Origin: Bimuria novae-zelandiae CBS 107.79
Taxonomy: Eukaryota; Ascomycota; Dothideomycetes; Pleosporales; Didymosphaeriaceae
Direction of reading: 5' to 3'
Assembly: GCA_010015655.1 (NCBI GenBank)
Contig: ML976693.1
Span: 260,122-324,121 of the forward strand
Length of the DNA: 64,000 nt
Shown here: positions 1 through 14,652 of the stretch, piece by piece
Layout of the letters: the number at the start of each line of letters is the position of its first letter
Position numbering within the stretch: the first letter of the stretch is position 1
Position numbers and translations under genes: made by a program
Notes under the pieces: model-generated
Told to the model about the DNA's origin: nothing
Databases searched by the model: none
The model's input: the letters and a program-made list of their open reading frames with translations, nothing else

Positions 1-325
1 GATCTCGATGATGCGCTTCTTCTGCGCATCATCGAGCAACTCAGGCCTGCCGCGCCCTGGCAACGTCTCGTACAAAGTTGGATTTGTGATAGAAATACCT
101 TCTTGATCTGCTCTATCTCGTATACGCCGTACGAGCTTTGCAATTGCGTCCTTCGTCGTGGGTGGGTCGAACAAGGCGGCGATTTCTTTGTTGGTTGCCA
201 TGCTGTGCATCGACGCGCCGACTGCAAAAGCTCTCTCCACCGCCGTAAGATCGCGTTTCTGGGTCTTTTTTTTCTCGGGGTTTTTGTACCTTGTACTTGT
301 ACGGCTTCCAGCGATTAATAGGCAT
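1..325 (-). mobile_element. partial transposase-like HTH region, frame-broken, off left edge
   Basis: On the minus strand positions 291 to 1 read open as a basic, helical stretch resembling the N-terminal helix-turn-helix part of fungal Tc1/mariner-type transposases. It contains KTQKRDLTAVERAF, then a helix pair around ATNKEIAALF and AKLVRRIRDR, then GRGRPELLDDAQKKRIIEI at the edge. The only nearby ATG (323-325) is in another frame; a run of eight T at 266-273 is the obvious place for a one-base slip joining the two frames. The catalytic domain would lie left of the window. No target duplication or inverted end is visible. It could instead be a host HTH gene with an unrecognised intron; the family call rests on recalled resemblance only. 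Confidence 0.4.
4..36. repeat. 13-bp perfect hairpin, 7-nt loop
   Basis: Positions 4-16 and 24-36 are perfect reverse complements (CTCGATGATGCGC) separated by seven bases. The hairpin lies inside the transposase-like reading frame, where it encodes the DDAQKKRII region, so it may be a chance product of coding sequence. Confidence 0.6.
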
Positions 326-1120
326 TTTTTTGGTGTATATAGGCGTGTGCGGCGTGGCTGGTATGGGTGGGAAAGTGGGAGTCAAGAATGTTGGTGTTCG
401 CGTCGGAGCTCGGGTGCCAAGGAATACACAATAAAAACGAGCTCCTTCGTAGTGTTCGGCGTGCGCGCTGCGAATCCGTGCGCGCTGCGCACGGGCACGT
501 TAGCGTAACCGATTCGGCTCTGCACCGCGTAGGTTTCGCGACTGTACCGCAAAGTCGCGTCTCATGCCTCGCGCACGCCTGGGCATGGAGATCACGGAGG
601 GATTACACGATGAATGATCCGATACACTTTGCACTGTGCGTCTCGCTGTATCGTCCTAGTAGTATGCATTCAAGGATTCCTCCCCTGACTTCGCGCGCGC
701 GTACACTCCACACGCGCCCATTCGAGACCTCCAAAGCCTAGTGTACGAAGACACCCACGCGTTTCACTTATCCACTTGGCTCGCGTTCAGACTATAGTTT
801 CGATTATTGTGCTCAGTGCGGTTGCTCTCTCACACGCAGGTAAAGGTGTAGTGCTGCAGCGTACCTTCCTTACAATCTTCGGACGGCAACCGCACCTGCC
901 CACCTTCGCCGTTGCTGCCGGAATTCTCTTCTTTCTTTCTCTCTCCTCTCATCCACTTTTCTTTCATGTCTGCACCTTATTCATATATCTCTGACCAGCG
1001 CCTGTAATTGGTGATCTTCTGGCCATCAATCTCCCCGGCACGCGTAACGTTACCCCGGTCGCATCGCGTCTCGTCGCGTCAGCTAACTTTGGATGTGCAC
1101 TCCGAGCATCAACATCCACC
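326..1120. other. intergenic, nothing recognised
   Basis: No gene, RNA or repeat is recognised. The right part is presumably the promoter and 5' leader of the gene starting at 1121. It has pyrimidine-rich CT tracts around 930-960, typical of fungal leaders. Confidence 0.5.
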
Positions 1121-4100
1121 ATGTCGCAAATACTTGAGGGCGCGCTCATAAACCCCGATGACAATGCAGCCTGTCAGTCCTTACATTTGTTCTTGTCCAA
1201 AGGAACCATCACAAATTCCGAGACCCTACCGACCACGACAAAGGCCTGCTTAGAAGCCTTTTGTAAGGACAATCGTTCTGTCGCACGCCGGAGATGGACC
1301 GGGCTTGCTTTGGCTAAAGTAATCGAGTCCCGTCCTCAGGTGTTGCCGCATCTACAACACGCTCCGGGCGACCTCGCCCGTGTGGGCACAGTCATCCTAG
1401 AATCAACTGAAACCGAAGAGATCAAGATAGTGGCGGGTCTAATTATCCGCGCTGGGCTCTCAAATGGCATCGAATTCGCGGATTTCTGGGCCGTAGAGAA
1501 GGTCCACACGACGGCGAAATGCTTTCCCAAGGATGCAGACACACGCTGGATGGAGGGCTTTCAGGATTACTTGGACACACTCTCGGCACTCATCCCACTC
1601 GGTGGTCCTCCCTCTCAGCTGTCGATAGAGTATCCATTAGCTCTCATTGCCACCGATGGCTACAAGTGGTGGAAAGGCCACGATGAGGGTTTCCCTATAC
1701 TTCTGATTGAAAGCCATGCGGTTACCATCATCACGCCGGAACCTGCCTTGCGCAATATGCAGTTCATATGCATACCGAAGCGATCTATCCAAGATCTCAA
1801 ATGTCAACCATACGACGCTTACGACTCTCAAGACCGACAAAGCCTAACCCGGCCCTGGCAAGTCGTGTTGAAGCTTCGTACAGATTTCACGTCTTACGAA
1901 GTCAACTGCCAGCAGCGCATCGGTGACGAGTTTGCCATATTGTTGCAAGACGACAAGAAAGCTAAGGAGTGCGGGGCTTGCATCAAAGAAATTCTTTTGG
2001 CCAGAGAACCCTCAGGCCATGACAACGCCAAATCAGGTCCCTCCCGTGAAGGAGACTCCTGTGATGAGACCACAAACAACGAAGCCAGTGCACTCTCGAA
2101 AGGTGGGGTAGTGGAATTCCGTAAATCGCAAAGGGAGGCCAACACTCTCACGGCCGGCGCTCAAACACATCAGTTTGCATCAGAAGATGCCGACGAGGCA
2201 CGCTCTAAACCAGCCCAAACAAAACGCGGCGCACTTCCTGCCATCAAGAAGTCTTTGGATTTAAACGGGACTGCATCCGGCCAAGACACCGCTCAAACCG
2301 ATTACGAATTTCCCGATCATTCACCATCGATCAAGCGCTCTACGCTTGCGAAACCGAAGAAGCCCTTTTCTAGCAGAAAGCAACCCCCTGTCCCACGAAA
2401 GACTTTAGAAAACTCTGCTAGGCCGAACCCAACAGCGTCAAGACTGAACACGAAGAATCAACACGTAACGGAAAGCGATGACGCAGCAGGCGTTCAGCAT
2501 GACGACGACAGCTCAATCTCAGGAATATCCGATGGCGCTGAACAGGAGTCGAAGCCTATCAGTCTCTCCAGGATATCAAAATCTGGCTACCATCAAGCTG
2601 GGAGATCGCGACGCCAGGTATCAGATGTCTTCGGCATTCCTCAAGACACGCAAGAAGAAGAGCAAGGTGTTCAAAGAGGTGTCAAAAGAACGCGTGCGAG
2701 GGCGGTGAAATATAAGGAAGGCAGCTCGCCAGAAGAAGACTCTGACTCTGATTTCACTGAGAACAGGAAAACAAAGAAGCCCCGTGGCCGACCTTCGAAA
2801 ACTACATCCAAGAAGGATGCTTCGAAAACATCACCAGCGAAAGCTGCAGGCAGCAGGAAGCCTGTGCAAACGAAATCAAGCACACAACGTTTACATCCGC
2901 TCAAAGGATCTTTACTGGCGAATCTTCAATCGGAGCCGAATGCGAAAAGAAGTCGAAATGGTAGAGCTTCCAAAGCAGATGCCGAACACGATATCGCACA
3001 GAGGCCTCCAGTCACTGTTCGGAAGGACCAGAAGACTAAAACGACAGCTCGCCTAGAGCAGACTGACCCAAGCTCAGAAGCAGACATTTTGGGTAAATTA
3101 CTCGAGGCAGAGAGCGACGATGGGCCCAACAACGATCAGACAGCGGTCATCAAGGCCAAGGGTGCCGTAGCATCAACGAAGCGGCCCTCGGTCAGGCCTA
3201 CGCCATCAACAACACCTGTCAAACGGGCGAAATTGGATCACGGTCGAATGAATACGAATGCTGAAGCAGGCGAGTCTATCATCTTGAAACCTCTACCTCC
3301 CATGGCTCCAGTCAGAGTGCTGCAAGACCCTTCGAGCCCCTGTCATAACCGGGCACATGGAAGTATGCAAGCTCCCCCAAAGCCACCCATTGAGGATACC
3401 TTGCATGCAGTCTCACCCAAAAAGCACCATCGGACTGGGCGCTCGCAGAAACAAATCGATGAGCGTCAAACTCCTGTGCATCAACTCAGTAAACGAACTC
3501 AATCCGGCATGTCTGGTAGTGTAGAAATCCTCTCAAGCAACAGTAAACGAACCCCTGCATCGCCTCGCGCAGCATCAACAGCAATATCGGGGCATGCAGA
3601 CGAGCACCAGGTCATCATGGAGAAAGAGATCGCAGAGCACAAGATCGAGAAAAGCGATCCCTTTCGGTTCCAAAAACCCAAAGCCAACGCATTCTTGCAG
3701 AGACTGGCCGGAGGCAGAACTGCGTCGCAAAGCCACGAAGAGGAAGAGGGCAGTTCTCAACGCCATCCAATCGCGCTAGGCGACAGTCCAAGCAGCTTCT
3801 CTAGCGAAGCCTTTCCACCGACGAGTCACAGCCCGGCAAAGTCGGATAATCATACGGGGATCACTCAACCGGTAGAGATGCTTGAAATCCGCGCACCTGA
3901 TCGCGCCAGACCCGTACGCAGCCGGCCAATACAAGAACCATCTACCGCTGTCGTGACAGAGACTTCTGCTTACCTGTCTCAGGCTGCACAGCATGCTCGC
4001 CGAGAAGAGGCTGGCGTTCACTCTCCCGTTGACAATACCGAAATGGAAGGAAATACTCTAGTTGACCTGGAAGAGCCACAGCTTCCGGGGAGTAAGGCGT

Positions 4101-4519
4101 CGGCTATGCAGCTCCGGTCTTCACCTCCACCAATGGATAATTCACCGAGTAGCCACAGCTCTACGTCTGCGGAGCCTGAGCCAAAGACTGATTCTCCTGT
4201 CCCGGCATCTGAAGCCGAGGAGATGGAGTGGGAGTCCAGTCTACGACCATACCAGCGCGACCTGAAAGATCAGCTATTTCGTGTTTCCAACCGCGTCTTG
4301 CGGCACATTGTCGACAACGAAACTGCTGTTAGCGACATTGCAGACACATACGCTAAAGACGGTCAGCACTCGCTGGACCTGCTGCTGCAGGACCACGAGA
4401 AAGAGTTCGATGCCATGCGCAAAGACGTGAGGCAAAAGAAGGCCAAGATGAACAATGCATCGGAAAAAATGCTGTCAAGGCTCAGGAGGGAGCGGCAGGG
4501 GGTCCTGGATGACGAATAG
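1121..4519 (+). CDS. large nuclear protein with Red1/SYCP2-like architecture (meiotic chromosome axis candidate)
   Basis: A single exon of 1132 aa whose ATG has a good context (CACCATG). Residues about 1-165 are alpha-helical and lack low complexity. Residues about 168-290 look like a PH-type fold: alternating strands (GFPILLIESHAVTIIT, WQVVLKLR) closed by a helix with KAKECGACIKEIL. Residues about 300-1030 are disordered, rich in S, P, K and Q, with several basic patches such as KKPRGRPSK that suit nuclear import. The last 90 residues or so form a charged helix with coiled-coil character, beginning near SLRPYQRDLKDQLF and ending RLRRERQGVLDDE. Helical domain, PH-like domain, long disordered linker and C-terminal coiled coil is the known order of Red1 and SYCP2, the core proteins of the meiotic chromosome axis. 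The order is seen; homology is inferred. It may otherwise be an uncharacterised chromatin protein. The gene itself is certain. Confidence 0.9.
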   Translation: MSQILEGALINPDDNAACQSLHLFLSKGTITNSETLPTTTKACLEAFCKDNRSVARRRWTGLALAKVIESRPQVLPHLQHAPGDLARVGTVILESTETEEIKIVAGLIIRAGLSNGIEFADFWAVEKVHTTAKCFPKDADTRWMEGFQDYLDTLSALIPLGGPPSQLSIEYPLALIATDGYKWWKGHDEGFPILLIESHAVTIITPEPALRNMQFICIPKRSIQDLKCQPYDAYDSQDRQSLTRPWQVVLKLRTDFTSYEVNCQQRIGDEFAILLQDDKKAKECGACIKEILLAREPSGHDNAKSGPSREGDSCDETTNNEASALSKGGVVEFRKSQREANTLTAGAQTHQFASEDADEARSKPAQTKRGALPAIKKSLDLNGTASGQDTAQTDYEFPDHSPSIKRSTLAKPKKPFSSRKQPPVPRKTLENSARPNPTASRLNTKNQHVTESDDAAGVQHDDDSSISGISDGAEQESKPISLSRISKSGYHQAGRSRRQVSDVFGIPQDTQEEEQGVQRGVKRTRARAVKYKEGSSPEEDSDSDFTENRKTKKPRGRPSKTTSKKDASKTSPAKAAGSRKPVQTKSSTQRLHPLKGSLLANLQSEPNAKRSRNGRASKADAEHDIAQRPPVTVRKDQKTKTTARLEQTDPSSEADILGKLLEAESDDGPNNDQTAVIKAKGAVASTKRPSVRPTPSTTPVKRAKLDHGRMNTNAEAGESIILKPLPPMAPVRVLQDPSSPCHNRAHGSMQAPPKPPIEDTLHAVSPKKHHRTGRSQKQIDERQTPVHQLSKRTQSGMSGSVEILSSNSKRTPASPRAASTAISGHADEHQVIMEKEIAEHKIEKSDPFRFQKPKANAFLQRLAGGRTASQSHEEEEGSSQRHPIALGDSPSSFSSEAFPPTSHSPAKSDNHTGITQPVEMLEIRAPDRARPVRSRPIQEPSTAVVTETSAYLSQAAQHARREEAGVHSPVDNTEMEGNTLVDLEEPQLPGSKASAMQLRSSPPPMDNSPSSHSSTSAEPEPKTDSPVPASEAEEMEWESSLRPYQRDLKDQLFRVSNRVLRHIVDNETAVSDIADTYAKDGQHSLDLLLQDHEKEFDAMRKDVRQKKAKMNNASEKMLSRLRRERQGVLDDE

Positions 4520-5537
4520 AAGTATACACCTCACGTTCACATACAACATTTCCGAAAACATTTTCGGTATCATTCTCTTTCGCGTGTACGGCATTTGGGA
4601 GTAAATGGTAGGACAAGGCACGATACCCATAACGGAATACTTGCATGGGACCAAATGGATAACAGGGATTTTTTGAGCAGCAGAGGAGGGTAATGTTTTT
4701 GTTGGAGTTTAGTGAAGCGTATGGGCATACCACGGAGCATGAAACGCACACGGGTGAAGGCGGCGGGATAGGCATTGCATCCATGGTGCACGCGAGTAGC
4801 CTTGCCCATACCATACTGAATAGACAATCGCATGGCTCAGCAACAAAGCCAAGGTTTATACAGAATCGTTGTGGTCCAATATCTAACAAGGACTGTCATT
4901 CGTTCACACACACTCTCTCTCTCCTAAATCCTCTCTAAAGGCGGACATTCATCCTTCTTTGTCTGGAATGTCGTAGCGCGGTCGCGCGCCTTGGAGACAC
5001 CCTCGACACGAACATTAGTGCTTTCCTGTGCGTCGAGCCAAATGCCAGTATGACAGATAGCGCGGCCGCAAAGACAGTAGAAGCGAGCGTGGTAAAGGGC
5101 ATGTTCAAGGGTGGCAGTGGGGTGCCGCGGGGAGTAGATTCTCGAAAGCTCACAAGAGCACGCCTATGACACGTAGCTCCTGTGTAGTCCCTCTTCCATA
5201 ATGAACCGTAATAAAACGCGCAGTAAACAATGAAGACGTTTAAGCAATATGCATTGCTCTAGCCCACTAACTCTGCTCTAACAGAATATAGTTGCGCTAA
5301 AACGTATTTACGCTTCTCTCTCTCGGCTTTCGACAAGACCTCGAGGTCGCTCACGTATGAAATCATAGAACCCTTTTCCGAGCCCAACGATACGCCGAGA
5401 TCGCTAAAATACCCCCGAAACTCCGAACCAATGAATGCCTTTCAATACGCCATGATGGGCATTATCATGTATTACGACGCTACGCCGCTCGACGCCAACA
5501 AGAAAAAGAAAAAATCTGCTCGGTTTGGGTTTCGATA
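4520..5537. other. intergenic between convergent genes
   Basis: About 1 kb between two gene 3' ends. I see no convincing gene. A 72-codon minus-strand reading frame at 4935-5153 has a hydrophobic stretch (MPFTTLASTVFAAALSVILA) but no recognisable family, and is left uncalled. Confidence 0.5.
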
Positions 5538-7759
<2,222 letters not shown>

Positions 7760-8072
7760 ACGCGGCCGCGCTTGAGCTGGCTTTTCTCCGAAGCCATTGT
7801 GGACGGTGTTGATGGCCTCAGATCGGGGCGAGGCAGTGTCTTGCTCGTTTAGGGAGCCGTGCGGTGTGCGAAGGGCATTTTCCTCTCTCTTCGAGGTACG
7901 CGGGCGATGGTGGTTGCCTCAGACTGCTCGAGACGTACTAAACGCCATGTCACGTGCCCAGAACGCCAAGCCGCCCTCGTCAGCCCGATCCAGCCTTTAC
8001 CAGGCACCCGCACGCCATCATACAAGAACACTTCTACAACATGAGCCGCCCTCGGCGTCCGAGCCTGCAGCT
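7760..8072. promoter_or_regulatory. divergent promoter between checkpoint kinase and ATG10 genes
   Basis: The two start codons face away from each other across 313 bp at most. If ATG10 starts upstream at 7947 the gap is 187 bp. A CACGTG hexamer lies at about 7951. No experimental basis; promoter status is inferred from gene orientation. Confidence 0.5.
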
Positions 8073-8762
8073 ATGGGCTGCGTGGCTTTCTTCCCACACC
8101 TCTCGGACGCCGAGTTCCAATCCGCCTGCACCACCCTGATCCGTTCCTACGCCTCACTTCCCAACCCATCGCCAGGAAACTGGATCAGTGTCGAAACAAA
8201 ATGCCTCCATCCTCAGACATTTCTCCGGATAACCAAGGAACATTCACTTCTACTTTCACCCTCACCTCAACGCGCAGAGCAAGATCAATCTGGCAACGTA
8301 CCCTCCCTCCCAGATGAGGGAGAGAGCCTAGGAGTGTATGGACATGAAGAAGACCCCGAAGCCCTGTCCCCTTCCTCCCCAGCCACACCCCTCATTCACT
8401 ACGACATCATCCTCTCCCCTACCTACCGGGTCCCCACCCTCTACGTCCACATCGCCGACCCACTCCACCGCTTCCCGCCCACCATGTCCACGCTGTACAC
8501 CCATGTCCTCGACCCGGCATACATCAATCAGACCAAGGGAAGCGGTGTGCTGGGCGGTATCACCACCGCGGACCACCCGGTTGAGGCGAGGCCTGTGTTC
8601 TTTGTGCACCCGTGTCGGACGGCGGAGGTTATGCTGGCGTGCGCTGGTGGGAAGGAGAAGGATATGGAGGCATGGGATTATTTGGTCATGTGGATTGGGG
8701 CGATGGGGAAGGCGGTGGGGCTGGATGTGCCGAAAGAGCTGGTTGTGAGGCAAGGGCGGTGA
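8073..8762 (+). CDS. ATG10: autophagy E2-like enzyme Atg10
   Basis: A single exon of 229 aa. Atg10 transfers Atg12 to Atg5, a step needed for autophagosome formation in the cytosol. The C-terminal half has the Atg3/Atg10 catalytic signature: a VLGGITTADHP lead-in, then FFVHPCRTAE, placing the active cysteine at 181 in HPC, followed by a conserved helix with MEAWDYLVMWIGAMG. The N-terminus MGCVAFFPHLSDAEF matches the way Atg10 proteins usually begin, so I start at 8073. The frame is open upstream and an in-frame ATG at 7947 would add 42 residues of low-complexity sequence. The middle (about 60-105) is a Ser/Pro/Glu insert. The family is clear; the start is less certain. Confidence 0.85.
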   Translation: MGCVAFFPHLSDAEFQSACTTLIRSYASLPNPSPGNWISVETKCLHPQTFLRITKEHSLLLSPSPQRAEQDQSGNVPSLPDEGESLGVYGHEEDPEALSPSSPATPLIHYDIILSPTYRVPTLYVHIADPLHRFPPTMSTLYTHVLDPAYINQTKGSGVLGGITTADHPVEARPVFFVHPCRTAEVMLACAGGKEKDMEAWDYLVMWIGAMGKAVGLDVPKELVVRQGR

Positions 8763-8997
8763 ATGGCGTGAGAAGAGGGCATCAATCAACTCTCCGACCG
8801 GAGTCGGAACAAAGGGTTGTGGGAAGAATACCATTGGCCACGAATGCGAAGCTACGGCAACTTCCCAAAGCTATCCACAACACATGGCTCAGCCGCCAGA
8901 TCCAACCGATCCTCGCCTATGCAGAAAGCGCTAGATATGCCAACACTGTCCTCACTAATGGCAGTTACTCCTTCGCCCGCTGATGGTGCGTGAGTGC

Positions 8998-9793
8998 CTA
9001 GATGTCTTCCGAAGTGATCTCTTGGAAGAGCGCGGGGTCGAGAAGCTCCGGCATGCCTCCACTGGCAGAAGAAGGAATGTGCCTACAATATCAGCGCAAG
9101 ATCTGGAAACACACTGAACAAACGTCGATAAACATACCACGGATCGGGGCCATGATGGCACCTTGTGCTATGAAAGACGTTGTCCCATTCCTTAGGGAGC
9201 GTCGCCTTCTTGATGGCGTTCTTCCAGTAGTAGACGCTAGGAAGATTGTTGGGGTCTATTTGGCAGTCTTTGGGCCTTGAGAGGGTCAGAAACTTCAAGT
9301 TCCAGATTCCACTCGATCAGTAGCAGGAAGGCGCTGGGTACTTACTTGTACATTAAGCACCAGTAGTCGCGACCTTTTCGATGACGCCAGGACCACAGCG
9401 ACTGCATGACATGTTAGCCGTGTGGTGATATCGTTGCGTCGCGTGTATTGAACTCACAGAGATACCGCCATATTTATCAACATCGCCCCAAGTGAAGCAC
9501 GTTGCTGCAGCCGTAGCAGGCTCAGCTAGGCCCCAAACCGTTCCAACTAGCTGAGGCTCAGCCCAGACGTTCAACTGCAAGTCTCAGTAAAGCGTTGGGA
9601 ATTGAGGGGACAGGACATGGTTCACAAGAGGATAGGTTGGTATGTTCGTGTTGCCGCTGTTGTTGTTGGCGGGGTCTTCTTGCACAGAAGTAGCATTGAA
9701 GACATTGGGGTAAGAAACCACCACGCCCTTGACGGGGCGCGCAGTGCCGACGACGGAAAGAGCCAGCGTGAGAAGCAAGTTTCGGACACGCAT
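8998..9793 (-). CDS. small secreted protein, five exons, unknown function
   Basis: Exons 9793-9626, 9574-9458, 9401-9346, 9275-9138 and 9082-8998 give 187 aa with every phase closing. The introns are 51, 56, 70 and 55 bp. The N-terminus MRVRNLLLTLALSVVGTA is a typical signal peptide. The mature part has an Asn-rich stretch (DPANNNSGNTN), many aromatic residues (WSWRHRKGRDYWC, YYWKNA) and four cysteines, which could form two disulfides. I recognise no family. The in-frame ATG at 9889 would put 32 residues before the signal peptide and is less likely. Small size, secretion, even cysteine number and dense introns fit a lineage-restricted extracellular protein; an effector role would be speculation. 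Confidence 0.65.
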
Positions 9794-10433
9794 GGTCGCT
9801 ACTGAGAGTGGATGTGTAGTAGATGGTGAATTGATGAAGGCAAGGAGAGGAGACCTAGAGCAGATCTCAAGTGATGATATATGGTGCACGATGGGTGACA
9901 GATTTTGATTTTATCGTCACCAACGAACTGAAGGGAGTAAACGGTTCATGAGGGGCAGTCTCGCACTTGCGCGGCCATGTGAAGGCGGGCGCGTTTGCAT
10001 GTTCATTCGACGGCGAAGTACGAGGCCACGAGCTAGGGAGTTGGATGAATTTGAAGGGTAGGGAGCAAACAGCTCTCGTTCATTGCGTCTACACACAATT
10101 GAGTTCCCTCGCTGCGTCAACACTCCTGGAAGGAAGTGCAAGCGTGGTTCTTATTACTAAATTGAAAGGTAGGGATCTAAACTGCTCATGCTGATGCCAC
10201 CACTCGTGAGACTTGGAATACGGCGTACGATACTCGTAGGCGGTGAGGCGCAGCACAAGCATTGCGTACGGCCATAATGGTGTGACGAGAGGATTCACGG
10301 AGCCGCGAAGTAGCTTTCGCAAGGGTCCAGGGTCCGTGCACATGGGAAATTTGACCGCAGCGCTGCTACAAGATGTCGGCATCCGCCCCTTCCCCCGCAG
10401 TCCAAGGCCTGTTTACGCTGCCCGTTCGCCGCC
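9794..10433. promoter_or_regulatory. divergent intergenic region upstream of secreted protein and CYP51 genes
   Basis: About 640 bp separating two genes that point away from each other. It contains the near-direct repeat GGGAGCAAACAGCTCT / GGGATCTAAACTGCTC around 10061-10188, and otherwise nothing I can name. Confidence 0.4.
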
Positions 10434-12102
<1,669 letters not shown>

Positions 12103-12893
12103 TGTTGCGAATAGGAAGAGGGAAGAGGGTGGACTTGGCTTTTGGGTCCGTTTGCGCGGCTGAGAGGCCGTCGGATGCTATAGACTACCGCGCATTATAA
12201 TATAGGGATACATAGTAATCAATAAGTACATACTAGTGCTTCGTTGGTGAATGCGTTTTACTTAATGTTCGGTTGCACACAGGTCACCTCGACGTAACAG
12301 CATACATGCCGTCGGAATCAATGGCAATGGTAAATGGTAATGGTAGCATGAGCTAGTCTAATATCTTTCCAGCGCCCAAAACAAAACTCCTGACAACGGC
12401 GAAGATTAGGCCCAGCCCAGGAGCATTAGTGCTAGCTAACATGGTTGCGCAGACCTCACACACACGCGTATACGTACACGAGAGGTCTGACAAAAGAAAG
12501 GCGTGCATCTGCAGGAGTGGAGAACGCCGTACAGAAAACATATGACATGACATGGTATGATATGCAGACAGTAAAATGCACAACAATAGATCCACGTGAA
12601 ATACAACCGCCAATCCACCCGAGAAAGACAATGTAAAGTTGACAATGCGTCGGGTATCAACCAAGAGGAAAAGGGGCAGGTATGTCGGAAAGAGAGATAA
12701 GATGAGGAAAGAAGTGGGTATAGTATGGGATGGGTATCTCCTTGTTTCCGTCGGCATGCGGGACGAATGCAGGCTCTCGCAGTCACGGTGGAGCGTGAGG
12801 AGCCAGGTCGAAGCTCGCCTGCTCGGGACTCGGATCGCTGCAGCTCCACGCCTCCATCCTGACGATGATGTCCATGCCGTCCGCTTTATCTAG
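12103..12893. other. intergenic between convergent genes
   Basis: 3' flanks of CYP51 and the LYAR-like gene. Nothing beyond a short TAATGG-type simple repeat near 12320-12350. Confidence 0.5.
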
Positions 12894-14652
12894 TCATGCG
12901 GTCTCCCCGTCCGGCGGCGCAAAGAACAAGACGATTTCGCCACGATCGTTGCGCTTGAGCCGCAGGCTCTTCCAGAGCTCCTTCTCCTCGTCCACTTTGG
13001 AAACATGGTGGTCGTAGTCGTGCCGCTCGCGGTGGTACCGCTTGAGCGTCTTGTTGACGCTCATGCCGCGCTCCGAGTCGGGGCCCTTGTTCACAAACGA
13101 CATGAATAATTCGGCACGCGCCTCGTGCTCCTTCTTCAGGGTTGCGACGTCGCCGTTGGGCCGGACGATGAGCTGCCTGTCGGTGTCCAGGGCAGAAGAC
13201 TGCGACTCAGAGCGGTGGTACTCGATCGCTTTGAGGTTCTTGCGCGGGCGGGGCGGCGAGCCTGACGAGTCGGTCTCACGGCGACGGCGGCGCTCGACCC
13301 CGTCGCTGCGGTGCTTGCGATTGGATCGTTCCGAGTCGTCGCGGCGCGTCATTTTGGGGCGGATCTTGACGAGAGCGGTGCTGGCTTTGCGCTCCTTGCG
13401 CTCACGTTCGCGGCCGCGTTCTCGTTCTTTTCGTTCCTCCTTTTCGCGCTGGCGTTCCTCTTTGAGTTCGGCCTTGCGGTCTTTCTCTTGCTGGACTTCA
13501 AAATCTTTCTGGGCGCGCAGGAGAGCTTTGGAGGCCCCTTGCTTCGCTCGCTTCATGGGGCTTAGTGGCGAGTTCTCCACCCAATCTCCAGAGTGGTCAG
13601 GGGTGGGAGGGAACTGGGAGGAGTGGAGAAGCCGGTTGAGGCCACCTGTCAAGCCGGAGTGGAGAATGGGTGGTGCTTCTGCCATCATGGTATCCCTCTC
13701 TTCCTGGGCGCGGACGAGCGACATGTCGAGCTCAGCGGGCGAGTTGCGCTTGCGTTTGCGCTCGGCCTTCTTGATGGTGGTATCGACGTCTTTGTCACGG
13801 GACTTTGTTCGGTTGTGCTTTGACTTGGGAGCTGGCGTGGTGTAGCTGTACCGGGGGTCCAGCTCGCGAGTGTTGTACGAGGAGTCGAAGCGCTCGTTGG
13901 TAGGTCGCACAGGCTCGTTGCCGTACGCGAAGCCATTGCCGGCGAAGTCATCGTCGTCATCGTCCGGGACCTGGAATTTCATGACGTCCGTCACCGATAC
14001 GTTGGGCTCCTGCCCCGGGTAGGCGGGCGGGACACTGTCCTCGATCATGCGCGACTCGTCGACAGGGCGTGTCCGCGTGGGCGCAGGCGTCTCGGATGCA
14101 TCCAAGAAGTCGAAGACGTTGACGGCAGGGAGCGCAGCCTGCTCGGCGTAGCCTAGGGAATGCCCTGCAGGCGGTGGAGTGGGCGCGCGCGGGGGGGCAT
14201 CGACGATTGCAACGGCGTTGTCGTCAGCATCGTTCTCGTCTTCGACGTACGCGTTGCGCGACGGCACAAGGGCTTGCACGTTCTGCTGGACGCTATCCTT
14301 CTTCTGGTGCTGCGGCTGCTTCTTGTTGTTCTTGGGCTCGCGGTACAGCTTGCCCTGGTATTTCTGGTCCTCGGTGATGCACGACTGCAGACGATTGGTT
14401 AGGCCTCGTGGACAGGGGGAGGGGTAACGAGCAGCTCTTGACGTACTGTGTGAGCGCGGTAGCTGGTGCCCTCGAAGTGCACCATGCAGTCCAGGCAGGT
14501 GTACGAGGCGCCATAACATTGATTGCGATGCGGATCCAGTTTCTTTTTGGTGAGGACATCCCCACAGCCCTGCATGCAGCACGCGGTTGTCAGCGGCAGT
14601 CGTCCCGCAGGGGTGTAAACAGAAAACATACCTCGCAGGAAAACGACACCAT
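12894..14652 (-). CDS. LYAR-type C2HC zinc-finger nuclear/nucleolar protein
   Basis: Exons 14652-14632 (only seven codons), 14569-14447 and 14384-12894 give 544 aa; both introns are 62 bp. The N-terminus holds the LYAR zinc-finger pair: MVSFSCEGCGDVLTKKKLDPH, then NQCYGASYTCLDC, then FEGTSYRAHTSCITEDQKYQ. The CISEDQKY-type end is a hallmark of the family, conserved from yeasts to mammals and linked to ribosome biogenesis and transcription. The rest is disordered: an acidic run DDDDDDF near the middle, a long Lys/Glu/Arg helix (KERERGRERERKERK) and several basic nuclear-import-like clusters. The 3-aa to 7-aa first exon is common in fungi. The identity of the zinc finger is strong; the role of the long tail is unknown. 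Confidence 0.88.

Noticed and set aside
4935..5153. Small hydrophobic minus-strand reading frame
   Set aside because: One hydrophobic stretch, but no family, no splice support and an ordinary length for chance.
8328..8834. 168-aa minus-strand frame opposite ATG10
   Set aside because: His/Arg/Pro-rich shadow with no family; ATG10 has a catalytic HPC motif on the other strand.
13042..13845. 267-aa plus-strand frame opposite the LYAR gene
   Set aside because: Arg/Ser-rich composition mirrors the Lys/Arg/Glu-rich sense protein. No domain, and the sense gene is well supported.
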